Of a stretch of DNA of 64,000 nt, positions 38,926 through 50,430 are shown piece after piece. The first letter of the stretch is position 1. Each line of letters begins with the position of its first letter. Source of the DNA: Stichopus chloronotus (taxonomy: Eukaryota > Echinodermata > Holothuroidea > Aspidochirotida > Stichopodidae). The position numbers and the translations under genes were made by a program. The stretch spans positions 19,470,302-19,534,301 of the forward strand of contig CM037840.1 in assembly GCA_021234535.1 (NCBI GenBank), read 5' to 3'. The notes under the pieces are model-generated. The model saw only the letters and a list, made by a program, of their open reading frames with translations. It was not told where the DNA came from and did not search any database.

Positions 38926-40160
38926 GATTCCTTGCCGAAGGCAGAAGGAATCTATGCGATGGTGATGTCGTGTGTGTGTGGGTGTGCGTGTGTGTGTGTG
39001 TGTATGTGTGTATGTGACACTTCTTGTAAACACGATATCTCAAGAAGGGTAACCATGACTGATGTTATACTTGGTGTGTTGGTTAGTCATATTGAGTAGA
39101 TGATCCCTATTGTTTTTGGTGGAGGTCAAAGGTCATTTGGGGTCACCAGAGGTCAAACTGGAAAAACCTTGTAAACACAATATCTCTAGAAGGGTAACTG
39201 CGACTGATGTCGTACTTACTGTGTGGGTTGATCATATTAAGTAGATGATCCCTATTGCTTTTGATGGATGTCAAAGGTCATTTGAGGTCACCAGAGGTCA
39301 AAATGTGAAAACCTTGCAAACACGATATCTCAAGAACGGTAACTGTGTCTGATATTATACCTGGTGTTTGGGTTAGACATAGTGAGTAGATGATCCCTAT
39401 CGTTTTTGGTGGCGGTCAAAGGTCATTTGAGGTCAGTGGAGGTCAAACTGGAAAAACCTTGTAAACACAGTATCTGCAGAAGAGTAACTGTGACTGATGT
39501 CATACTTACTGTGTGGGTTGGTCATATTAAGTAGATGATCCCTATTGCTTTTGGTGGAGGTCAAAGGTCATTTGAGGTCACCAGAGGTCAAAATGTGAAA
39601 ACCTTGTAAACATGATATCTCAAGAACGGTAACTGCGACTGATGCCATACTTGGTGTGTTTGTTGGTCATATTGAGTAGATGATCCCTATTGTTTTTGGT
39701 GGAGATAAAGGTCACTTGAGGTCACCCTGAGTCAAACTGTAAACACATTGTAAACACAGTATCTCTAGGAGGGTAAGTGTGACTGATGTCATACTTGGTG
39801 TGTGGGTTAGTCATATTGAGTAGATGACTCCTATCGTTTTTGTGGAGGTCAAAGGTCGCTTGAGGTCCCCCAAGGTGAAAATTTTCTTGCACATTATCTC
39901 CAGAAGAGTAATGTTGACTGATGTCATACTTGATGTGTAGGTTCCCCATACTGGGTAGGTGATCCCTATTGCTTTTAGTGGACGTCAAATGTCATTTGAG
40001 GTCACCAAAATAAAGGTTATTTGGGTTAAAGGCTTATTAATGTGGTGTTTCAAGACCAGTAACTGCAGTTGATCTCATACTTGTCATGTGAATAATTCAT
40101 GCTTGTTATAATATAACCGTGTGGCAAGGAATCACAAAGCCTTTTGGCTTTCTGGTTTTT
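38926..40160 (+). mobile_element. Helentron-like non-autonomous repeat, best-preserved copy
   Basis: The 5' end reads GATTCCTTGCC (38926-38936), and its exact reverse complement GGCAAGGAATC lies at 40123-40133 near the 3' end. The 5' end also forms a local palindrome to 38952. A TG/TATG microsatellite follows (about 38968-39016). The core has tandem units whose landmark GTAGATGATCCC recurs at 39096, 39241, 39386, 39531 and 39676, a 145-bp period. The 3' end has a hairpin, AAAGCC (40136-40141) with GGCTTT (40146-40151), then CTGG and a T-run. The element appears inserted between T residues. It encodes no protein. Exact DR1 sites are at 39123-39135 and 39558-39570. Confidence 0.75.
39558..39590 (+). 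promoter_or_regulatory. Candidate DR1-DR4-DR4 nuclear receptor half-site cluster
   Basis: Perfect AGGTCA half-sites at 39558, 39565, 39575 and 39585 with spacers A, TTTG and CCAG. This is the cleanest example in the window. Confidence 0.4.
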
Positions 40161-40354
40161 CCCTCGAACATCATTTTTTTCTTGAACATGGCTAGACAGA
40201 CTGTAGAAGTATTGTGTCAGGAAACAAATGCATATAGTCATATTTTAAACCTGGGCGTCTGCGACACATTTTTGTTTGTTACCTAAGATTCATTGAAGGA
40301 GTAATTTGTTGATTGTGCATACACTGTAGGCAAAGTATGTGCTAACTTAGCAGT

Positions 40355-40480
40355 GAGGGTGGCAGAACAAGATGGAATGGTAGCCAGGGATGTGTCAGAC
40401 GCCAGCCTGGGCTGCTTTAAAAGATCTTCAGTACTAGAAGCACAGTAGAGTGCATTTGTTGTGCCGAGGTAGATAAGTGA
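40355..40480 (+). repeat. Dispersed repeat R1, diverged copy
   Basis: The GGCAGAACAAGATGGAATGG start and GCATTTGTTGTG end with AGATAAGTGAG align with the other two R1 copies. Confidence 0.55.
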
Positions 40481-41188
40481 GTCTCTCCTGAATCACCAAA
40501 GTGGCTAAATTATTAGTGTAGATTTCCTCTTTTTTTAATTCAAATAAATTTGTTTTTTAAGGTGGCAGTGGTGGTGGTTTTAGAGGACAAGAGGACAGAT
40601 GTAACAATGTAACTTTAACATTGTTCAAGAGACTGAGCTTAAAATCTATTGTATAACTTGGTGAATAGGATTGCCTTTTGTTGTATCACCAATGTGCCCC
40701 TTTAAGTGGTTGTGAATGGCTTTGTTAGACACTCACTTTACATTTATTTTAGTCCCTGCACTTAACAAGTATAGCTACACAACAAGTTACAGTATCACAT
40801 ATTGACTGAACTAGCCGGAGCTGTGATAACAACGTTCTTATTCTTCAGGAATTTTAGTGTCATTTCCTTGTTAACATCGTTTAGGTTAACTTCACAGTTT
40901 ATGTTAGAATGTCCTTTGTGCAACAACATATACACGATGGCGAACGAGTAGTGTCCACATACTCTGCTCCACTCATTGCTTGCATTGTACTCAATGAGTG
41001 AATAGATCAACGGGGTATAATATTGAAAAAAGTTGAAAATAGAAATATTGAAATACTGTGTCCTTTATTGTCAAATTTTGTGCTTATTGTGCCTCTGAGA
41101 TAATGTTAGTGTCAGCCTTTCTTATCAATTACTAACATTTTTAACAAACAAACAGGTCAATACCATTTATAACTACCACTCGGCCTCG

Positions 41189-41700
41189 CAGCGATCCACA
41201 GAAGGTTTCCCGATGGGTCTACTATGGGTTCGAGCGGGGTCCTTACTTAGCTGCTCCGGGGGATGGCCAATAAGAGACCACTGGTTAGATGGCTGGCGCC
41301 ATTCTGGTCTATAAACGGGCTCTTGCGAGCACTTACTCCGACCCCTTATGAGCCCATGCATTCAACCCCCCTTGAGAACTTGACTCGCAAGACTTTGTTC
41401 CTTGTCGTGGCAGCGGTGAGATGGAGAAGCTGTCTCCAGGCTTTGTCCATTAAGCTGGGCCACTTGAAGTTCGAGAACCATCGGTTCTCATGGTTTCCAA
41501 CCCTCATTTTTTGCCAACACCCAGACACTCGCTTCTGTGCTGGGGGACATTTTCCTCCCGGAAATCTCCTCGGGGTCCTCAGTTGATGAGGACACAAAGT
41601 GGTGTCCATTCAGGGTGTTGAGGTGGTAGTCGGAGAAAGGACATCTGTTTGTCTGATTGTCTTTTTATCCTCCGAGCGATGGCTGCGACTGTCATGGGAG
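41189..41700 (+). pseudogene. DIRS-type tyrosine recombinase fragment (retrotransposon relic)
   Basis: The frame open at 41263-41586 reads like the recombinase of DIRS-like (YR) retrotransposons. LLRALTPTPYEPM is followed by TPLENLTRKTLFLVVAA, VRWRSCLQALS around the first catalytic Arg (about residues 53-55), then HLKFENH and FCQHPDTRFC. After a frameshift near 41585 the relic continues as DEDTKWCPFRVLRW, which matches the expected L/WCPVRAL.W block, then stops. The rest of the domain, including the later catalytic His/Arg/Tyr, and the reverse transcriptase are absent. It is locally more GC-rich than its surroundings, as expected of a coding relic. Confidence 0.7.
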
Positions 41701-41709
41701 TATAGTTGA

Positions 41710-44090
41710 CTTATGGAATAACAGAAACATAAATCTGTTACTGCTACAGCACATACTTCAGAGTGTAGTACTGTCACAGCAATATTACACAAGAGCCAGC
41801 TGCTAGCTATACTGAGTGTATTGACCACACAGAGTTAAGTCAATGCTTGTAGTGAAAGTGTTGCATACAAGTTGCAGAAGATTGCCCCTTTTATCATCTT
41901 GACAGCAAAGGGCAGTAAAACATTTATGACACAGTCAGATTTAAGCTAGAGAACCATACTATGTGCCTTAAATGCAGAAAAACGTTTGTTCAGTGTAGTA
42001 CATTGCTGCAGTAACACATTGAATATGAGTGGTTACATAGCAAACTCTACAGGCACTCAGATGTAAAATCGATGAATTACAAAGGTACGTGTCCCCCCCC
42101 CCCCCTTCTTGTGTACTGTTTGTTGTAAAAAATGTCAATGACAGTCCTAAGAAACAGTACAGTTCAACTGAGTGGAATTTAATGCACAGTTAATGCACTG
42201 TTGGGTAATGTACAATGTGTGTGTGTATCCGTCACTTGCTACAGAGGACAGTTTGTATCATACTGTGTACTGATCATGTGTGTTGGTAGTACACAGACTA
42301 TGTATCATATGAACATGAAATTGGAAATGCTTGCGAAGAGTGTTATGAGACAATGACCTCCTTCCACAACGTTTATCAGGAACATTAAGTAAAATTTGTG
42401 GCCATATGGGAAAAGTACCTGAATAACTTGATGTACTTGTTTTGTTGAATGTATAGAGGAGTTGAAAAGAGCACTGTCATTTTATAATATATTAATGTGC
42501 TACATCTCTATAGATTAATTCCACAAACTCTCATGAAAAAACAATAATGTAACAATAGGTGAAAGAATGTAGTTACATCAGACAGTCCTGAGTATACCTG
42601 AGCACTGTACAGTAAAATGGTCTGTTAATAATTACAGTGAGGTCAGATGGATTGTTGTCATTGATTAGGTTACTAATAGACATATTCAGGTAATAGCTCA
42701 GTACACCATAAACCAGTATCTTCCTATCCTGTGATTCAGGTAATAACACATTACACCATAAAACCACTATCTTCCTATCCTGTGATTCAAGTAATAACAC
42801 ATTACACCTTAAACCAGTATCTTCCTATCCTGTGATTCAGGTAGTAACACATTACACCTTAAACCAGTATCTTCCTATCCTGTGATTCAGGTAGTAACAC
42901 ATTACACCGTAAACCAGTTATCGTCCTATCCTGTGATTCAGGTAATAGCACAATACACCATTAACCAGTATCTTCATATCCTGTGATTCTGAGAGATTAA
43001 TTTCAAATTCCAAGGGATAGCTTCTTCAGGATGTCATGGAATTTGTAAATTGGTGGTTAACCCAAACTTTTGTTATACCATATGGTCAAAGGAGCATGCT
43101 TTATAGTGAACTTCTGTATAAGGATGGTACCTTGCATGATTATTCTTTTTCAATTTTTTTTTTTTTTTTTTGAGGGTGGGAGTTTAAGTCATCACATATT
43201 GTTCATGCTTCAAATACATGACGCACTTGATGTGCGTGTTATTGATTTTTTTAACTTGACTGTAAAACTTCACTTAATGATATTATAATTTAGTATTTTT
43301 CTATAATGGTGGACACTGTAATATGATAAGCAGTTTGATACTCGGAAGTTTGAAACTTTATCGAAAAATGAAGAAGTAGGCTGCCGGCCGGTCAGTAACA
43401 ATAGATGACAGCAAAGCATCACACGTTTGGGTTTTGAATTGACAAAAATATTCACATTTTGCCAAAATTATGTACAGATAGATGGGTTTACTTTTACCTC
43501 AAATTTCTCATGTGCATCCAGAGTATCATGAAGTGTTTTCTGTTGCATGTTTATGACTTACATTTTCATACATTCTACGACATAAGTTTTTCTCCTATTT
43601 TTCTTTTTCCAGATTTTCTTCTGTAATATTCCATAGCAACCTGAGATATGAAGTAAAACCTTAATGGAATCAAGGAACACCCCACCCTTAGGGGGTATGA
43701 ATACTCCCCCTTCTGGGCGGAAACGCCCAAGCAACGTTAAACCACCAAAGTAAGTTATTGCTTTATTCTGCTTAGTTAACATAAAATAATTTATGTTTCC
43801 ATCTCCCATCTCTCTTTAGGAGCTTATATACCTAAGTCATGGATTATTTTGCATAATGAAATGGTCATACTTAAATTGAATGGATGGGCATGCGTAAGAG
43901 TAAAAAGAAAATCCTTCCTCCTCCCTCTTCATTTACTGATTCCTTCCTATGGACATGATAACTACAGATCCATTGATCCACTTTTTGATGTCTGTTTGAC
44001 CTGAGTGGGATAGAATCACTGTGAGCTGATCAACCAGAACACACAAATGCATTGTGGTTTCAATGATTGCATTATGAGGATTTTGTTTCT
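41710..44090. other. No gene recognised apart from the 50-bp minisatellite
   Basis: It holds a C run at about 42091-42103, the 42.7-kb minisatellite and a T run near 43156. No exon is seen. Confidence 0.5.
42683..42990 (+). repeat. 50-bp minisatellite, about six copies
   Basis: Each unit has CTTCCTATCCTGTGATTCAG, GTAATAACACATTACACC and TAAACCAGTAT. Copies are very similar, with single-base indels. Confidence 0.85.
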
Positions 44091-44094
44091 GAAT

Positions 44095-44735
44095 CTGACA
44101 CACTTTGTAGTTTAATCCCTGTTTACCCCAAAGATCTTTGACCTCCACCAAAACAAAGGGTCCTTGTAATCAGTGTGGTACACCTAAATACCAAATAGTA
44201 CCATTTGTCCAGGCTTCCATCCTTGAGATATGGTGTTAACAAAGTTGTCACAACTTGACCCCTGTTGACCCTAAATTACCTTTGACCGCCACCAAACACG
44301 ACATGGTTCTTCTATTCAATGTGGTACATCTACATACTAAATATAAGAACTGTCCAAGCTTCCCTTCTTGAGATATCGTGTTTACAAGGTTTTGACAGTT
44401 TGACCCCTGTTGACCCCAGATGACCTTTGACCTTCACAAAAAACAATAGGTTCTTTTACTCAATTTTGTTCACAGATAAAGTAAATATGAGGTCTGTGCA
44501 AGCCCCCATTCTTGACATATCGTGTTTACAAGGTCTGACAACTTGAGCACTGTTGACCACAAATGACCCTTGACCTCCACCATAAACAACAGGGTTCCTC
44601 TAATCAATGGTATACACCTACATACCAAATATAAGATCTGTCAAAGCTTCCCTACTTCAGATATCATGTTTACAAGGTTTTCACAGTTTAACCCCTATTG
44701 ACTCCAAAAAAACCTTTGACCTCCACCAAACTGTC
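44095..44735 (-). repeat. Helentron-like core array in inverted orientation
   Basis: Several units read on the minus strand: TTTGACCTCCACCAAA, CTTGAGATATCGTGTTTAC and related landmarks recur about every 145 bp. An exact DR1 lies on the minus strand at 44421-44433. The array abuts a plus-oriented copy at about 44740, giving a head-to-head arrangement. Confidence 0.6.
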
Positions 44736-44739
44736 GTCA

Positions 44740-45834
44740 CCCAGTAAGGCATTGAGTGCCAGTATGTCCTGTGTTTGTGTGTGTGCATGTGATGTGTTGG
44801 CTTACAAATGTGATTATCTCAAGAAGAGAAAGTTTGCTTGAACTTCAAAGTTGGTATACATGTAGGTCCTATTCTTTCAGGTCGGTCAAGGTCATTTTAG
44901 GTCATCAGAGGGGAGATTCTGAAACCTACTTATTACTTATTAAGGAAGAAATTTCTGCAACTGAATATTGCTGGAACCTCAAACTTTAACCATTGGTAAC
45001 ACTTGATAAGTAGATAATTGCTTTCAAGGTTTGGGGCGGTCAAAAGTCATGTTTGGTCAGTAGCACTCTTAGTTTGAAAACTTTGTATGAACCCGGTATC
45101 TCAATGAGGGAAAGTTGTGTGAAGTTGGTATGAAGGAAGCCCATTGTGAGTAGATGATCCCTATCCTTTTCCAAGTAGGTCAAATGTTGTTTGAGGTCAC
45201 TAGAGGGGAAACTCACACAACCTATTAGGAAAGATATCTTAGCAACTGAAAGTTCCTGGCACTTCAAACTGGTACCATTGGTAGCACTTGATGAGTTTAT
45301 GGTCTCTATCATGTTTAGGGGAAGTCAAAAGTCATATGAGGTTAGTAGATGTCATAGTTTGAAAAAAATTGTTAACATGGTATCTCAATAACAGAAAGTT
45401 GCTGGAACTTCAAATATGAAAGGAAGGTTGTCCATTGTGAGTAGATGATTCATAGTGATTTTCACAGAGGTCAAAGGTTCAAACTTAGTGTACATACGTT
45501 TTCTATTGTAAGTTGATGATTCTTATTGTTTTTCATGGAGATCCAAGGTCATTTGGGTCATTGAAGTAAAGGTTCGAAAGCATTTTAAGGAAAATATCTC
45601 CAGAGTTGGATGTTGCTGGAACTTAAAACTGCTAACATTGGCAGCTCTTGATAAGTAGATGATCTTTTTTGATGATGTCAAATATCACATGAGGTCAGCA
45701 AACATCACAATTTGAGACCTGGTAGACATAGTATCTCCACTAAGATTGAGAACTTCAAAATTAGTGTGTTGGCTGTTCTATGTTTTCCTTAAATATTGAC
45801 AAAGAATCACAAAGTCCTTTGACTTTCTGGTTTG
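44740..45834 (+). repeat. Helentron-like repeat, plus copy abutting the inverted array
   Basis: It starts near AGTAAGGCATTGAGTGCC with a TG-rich segment, runs through about seven diverged units, and ends with GAATCACAAAGTCC and GACTTTCTGG, the family's 3' hairpin end. The 3' end lies only about 50 bp upstream of the NCOA bHLH exon. Confidence 0.6.
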
Positions 45835-45881
45835 TGAGACTGATATGTGGGTAGTGATATTTCTGTTTTGTTTTTTTGTAG

Positions 45882-46054
45882 TACCATGTACGGAGAGAAA
45901 CGTCGCAGAGAGCAGGAGACTTCCTACATGCAGGAGTTGGTTGAGCTCATAACCAGTGTGAGTAACCCTGAATCTCTCAATATGAAACAGGATAAACTCG
46001 CCCCTTTTCTAGAAAAATGGAACCAACTTAACCGAATGAAAGACCAGCAGCAAG
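45882..46054 (+). CDS. NCOA: NCOA (p160/SRC coactivator) exon: bHLH domain
   Basis: This exon encodes the bHLH domain of a p160 nuclear receptor coactivator, a nuclear protein that bridges ligand-bound receptors to histone acetyltransferases. The reading frame (codons from 45886) gives the family's basic stretch EKRRREQE, helix 1 around YMQELVELI, a loop around NPESLNMKQDK and helix 2 around LAPFLEKWNQLNRMKD. A T-rich tract ending TTTTTTTGTAG precedes the exon and GTAAGA follows it. It starts two bases into a codon and ends after one base, and that base joins the next exon's AA to give Glu. An ATG lies only four bases into the exon, so this could be the true start after non-coding exons. Alternatively an upstream exon supplies the short N-terminus, as in vertebrates; none was recognised. 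Helix 2 diverges clearly from vertebrate copies. The family call is secure because the following exons match PAS-A of the same family. Confidence 0.9.
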
Positions 46055-49000
46055 GTAAGAAAATTATGTTGTGCTTATTTAGTTGTGGTAATGATTTAAA
46101 CAATTTGTCACTTTTGTCCAAGAGATAGTTTTAAGAAGTGTTGTCAACACTGTTGATGAACCAGATTCTTGTAAGCAGCGGTGTGCCTACTTAATTCCGA
46201 GTGCCTGGTAATTTTAATGAATCCACTTCATGCAATCCAGTTTCAAAGTAACTTTTCAGGAACTATGAGTTGAAAAAGCTGAGTTCCTGAGTTGAAAAAG
46301 CTGAAAAGTGTGCTGGGTGTTTTTGGTTATTTCTGGGTGAATGCCGGGTTAAATGCACAAGTGACGAATAGCAACACCCGGCACCGCTCATTGTGGTAAA
46401 GTTCTGTTGAAATGAAAGTAGATGAAATGTACCAATGACCAATAAGCTAGTAAGTAAAATGTTATTTCATGTAAAATGTGTAATTCACAGCGCGTACTCC
46501 CTAACCTCATATAACGAAATAAAAAGGATACTCATCCAAAACAGGCTCAAAGATGATGGCAAGGATGAGGAATCCTAGTGTATCGATCGAAAAGGTTGAA
46601 ACCTTGACGATGGCAATAGAATTTCGCAGATGCAAACGCAGTGCAAAAACTTCACTGGCAGAACAAAAGACTGGAAATTACGGAAGGGTGGTGACCAGAT
46701 ACACACACACAAATTGCCAGATGCTAGACCATGGTCAATACGGTAATGCATAGGTTATATGAGGTGAGTACATTGCTAGCGAATTCCCAAACCAGTAAGT
46801 TTTGGGGAAACAGTGGAAAGGGCACAAGTAAATCTGTTTCAACAAATTTTGTAAGTTTTAAAATTACTTACCCTAGGATGCTTTGAAAGTAGGTAACGAA
46901 AAAGGGCCTTCCATATATTGTGGAATTGTAGTCCTTAAATCATGTATGTATTTTCTTGTAATAAAATATTGCCAAATGTATGTACAGTGTATTGTAACAT
47001 TGAATGAGATAATGTAGTGAAAATATAATAGTGTATCACTGCTTCTCCCTTTCTGGTCTTCACACAACTATATTGTACCTCACCAGGGAATATTGAAAGC
47101 TTGTAAAGTTTGCACAACAGATGTAACACATTTTTTCTTTTCTTTGTAATATTTCAACCCATGAATATCCTCAAGGTTTTCATGTATGGAAGCTGCATAT
47201 CATTTTTGCCAATATGAGTACCACATTATAAAGTGATTATTCTTTTTGTCTCTCTAGAATATCAGAGTAAGGACTGTTGACCTATGACACTGCCTCTAGC
47301 CTCATTTACAAAGATCTGGTCTATCAACCCAAAATTCTTTTTTCCATTTTATTATTTAAAGAATATTAGTTGACTGACACTTTATCTTTTCTATTACTTT
47401 GCGTCTTTATTAATTGGTACAAGTCTTATCCTAACTCCTTACTCACTGGTTTATCTTCATAAGATTCACATAGAGATGCTTCTTTTTCAATTTCATTTGG
47501 GAAATCCAATATTTTTGAACACCGTTAAAAATTTTGATTTTCTTAGGACTTTAAAACTAATTTTTTTTACGATTAGATGTTTAGGGATAAGATAATGTTT
47601 GATTTTTTCCCCCTTAGGAAAAACGAAGTTTTATGTATGTGCGGGATCTCTGCTAAATCCACTTGACCACATATAGACTTCTTTGGTAACAACCAAGATA
47701 AAGCAACCCACTGTGAATATTCTTTCAATTAAGCTATCCTGTGTGATTTATGTTTCATTCTTTAATGTCATGAAAAATTGAAAGTTAACATTTTTACTCA
47801 CTGAAAGAGAACAAAGCTCTTCAGTAAAATTTCAACACTAGTGTTCTGTCATTCGTTTCCCCCAAAAATTTGACTTGGGTGATGCATTCATAATATGACG
47901 GCTGTCCCTTCAATCAACCTGAATTGCAAACCCCAAAAATGGTTTTGATAAGCTATTGGGATGAAATTCAGCGGAACTCTCAGGAAGTTATTACAGTAGG
48001 AAGTACTTTGCATTCAAGCATCTAAGCAAGGAAAGCAAAAATGTAACAGGTCTTGCAGAGAATGAAAGAGAATACCGGCAAATTATCGTCGTCTGTGGAA
48101 GTCAACTGTTTTCCGTTTTATGCCATTCATAAAGGCTGTCAAGTATGAATAATGTCAGAAGTATCCACACTTTGAAGATATAGTTTGCCATAGATTAGGA
48201 ACGAAAGGTGAATGGATTAAGTTTGGTCCACAAGAATATGGTTGAAATGTTAGGGAATGTCTTTGAGTTTACTTAAAAGAAGTTTCTGCAAATAAATGAA
48301 TGTACAGTCAGTTTGACAAACAGAAAGGGAGCTTGGCAACCACTATTCTGACAAACCTACAGACAGGGATATGAACAAATGTACAGACCAACAAATTTAC
48401 AGATAAACAACAGACAGACCTTTATACAGATGGACAGGCAAACCAACAGATAGGGACAGACAAGTGAGTGTACAGATAGACAACAGACACAGGCAGACAG
48501 AGAGATTAATGCATACAAAGGGACAGACATAGACAGATAGATCAGTACATACATGAAAGAACCGACATACCTAAACAGATAGAGTGAGTGTTTATGATTT
48601 ATAAGTGAATATGCAGATTTAAACTCAAACCAGACCATGGAGATATGCAGTAGATTCTTAAAGGGAAGTAGGGCATTTAGAATACCCCAACATGACATAC
48701 TAAAGAAAATAGCGGTAATCATTGTTCAACCATTCAGTGTCATTAATAAACATCTACCAAAGCTTCATCTCCTCAAAACATTATGCATGTGATGAGTAAC
48801 AGAAGATGCATCATTTGAATTTTGAAAAGTTTGGGTGAACAAATTAGTGTTGAGCAACAAATAACTGCATTTCTGTCTGTGAGGAGCTTATTTCTTGAAG
48901 AGAATGCTACTGTCCTTCCTTACTTTGAATAATCTATCATTCTGCATCCACAAACATTGGTTTCAAAAATATGGATGTCTTCTCTAAAAGAAACGCCCTA

Positions 49001-49535
49001 TTTCCCTTTAAAAGAACTAACCAGAGTAAGATATAAACCAATACATATCTTACTCTTTTAATTAAACAAACAGAAAGAGCGATACACTCATAGACATTAA
49101 AGCCTTTTAAAATGCCTTTTAAAATATCACATTAATGGTAACATTTCTGAGTTTACACCAAGTCAATAAATTTTCAGCGTAAGCTGATCAATTGTGTAAG
49201 TACAGTACCATGCAGTTTACCATGTGTGGCTCCCTGTTGCTACCAGTGTTTGTTACCTGTTCAATCTGCATTTGAAGTCATTGTATTAAACCATCAGTTC
49301 TGACTGTTTATTAAGTTTTTCCAGAGTTGAATCTTATTGTAGTAACTATGTCTGTTTAAGGATGGTTGTGAAATACAGTAGCTCAGTGGTAAGGGAATAA
49401 AACACTGCTTTTGTAGGATGGTGGTTATTTTGTCTTGGTTGGTATGTGCCATTGACAATTTTGTAATCATGTGATGTTACTTTCTGTCAAGTATTTTCCT
49501 TTGTTGGAAACTGTTTAAAATGTGATTCTTCTTTG
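46055..49535 (+). other. NCOA intron, first part
   Basis: This is the left part of the 8.3-kb intron between the bHLH and linker exons. It contains a dispersed repeat copy at about 46486-46806 and a degenerate ACAGACAG-rich stretch at about 48300-48600. I see no exon-like segment with flanking splice sites that resembles the coactivator. Confidence 0.7.
46486..46806 (+). repeat. Dispersed repeat R2, longest copy (intronic)
   Basis: It begins with CACAGCGCGTACTCCCTAAC, shared with 17843, and ends with GGAAGGGTGGTGACCAGATA, a CA run, GATGCTAGACCATGGTCAAT and GCGAATTCCCAAACCAG, shared with the two other copies. It lies in the NCOA intron about 430 bp after the bHLH exon. Confidence 0.7.
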
Positions 49536-50125
49536 AAGGATTGAAGATTATTACACGTTTGATTGGTCTATAAAGATTGTTACACATTTTATTTGCCTAT
49601 ATGAAGAATACCACATATATTTGATTGTCCTGTGAAGGATATTACTCAGTCTATGAAGGATTTTACACATTTGATTTTTCTATGAAGGATATATACGTTC
49701 CATTGGACTATGAAGGGTGTTACACATTTGATTGGTCTATGAAGGGTATATGTTCCATTGGACTATGAAGGATATTACACATTTGATTGGTCTATGAAGG
49801 ATATATGTTCCATTGGACTATGAAGGGTATTACACATTTGATTGGTCTATGAAGGATATATGTTCCATTGGACTATGAAGGATATTACACATTTGATTGG
49901 TCTGTGAAGATTATTACATGTTTTATTTGCCTATGAAGGATACCACTTATTTCATTTTTCTATGCAGTATGCATGATATTACACATTTGATTGTCCTGTG
50001 AAGGATACATATTACACTTGCTCTGAAGGATATTACACATTTGATTGTCCTGTGAAGGATACATATTACACTTGCTCTGAAGGATATTACACATTTGATT
50101 CACCCATGAAAGATATTCCATTGGA
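49536..50125 (+). repeat. 55-bp minisatellite with two half-units (intronic)
   Basis: Units contain GAAGGATATTACACATTTGA, TTGGTCTATGAAGGATATAT and GTTCCATTGGACTAT. The two halves share the .CTATGAAGG block. The array lies in the intron after the bHLH exon. Confidence 0.85.
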
Positions 50126-50289
50126 CTATGAAAGATATGTCAAGTTACTTTTTCATTTGATCAATGTCAAAAAATCAGAAGGTTTTCTGCAGGCTTATTT
50201 CTCTATAAGTGAATTAACGGTTTTTAGTGTGTGTATATTTTCATGCTTGAAATAGCAAACATTGTTTCAATGCTTTAACAGGGTTCAAG

Positions 50290-50430
50290 CTAATTAAAAT
50301 CATGATTTAAATTGCGATTGTTTTTTTAATAAATGATGTAAATTGATTTTATTTGATTTAAATCGATTTGATTTTAAATCACTGATTTCAATCATGATTT
50401 TTTTTAAAAATAAAAAAAATCAACAACCTT
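50290..50430. repeat. AT-rich palindromic segment
   Basis: AATCATGATTTAAATTG on the left pairs imperfectly with CAATCATGATTTTTTT on the right, and ATTTAAATCGATTTGAT lies between. Possibly a small MITE. Confidence 0.4.

Noticed and set aside
38795..39099. Short ORFs over TG microsatellite
   Set aside because: Low-complexity readings at the start of the Helentron-like element.
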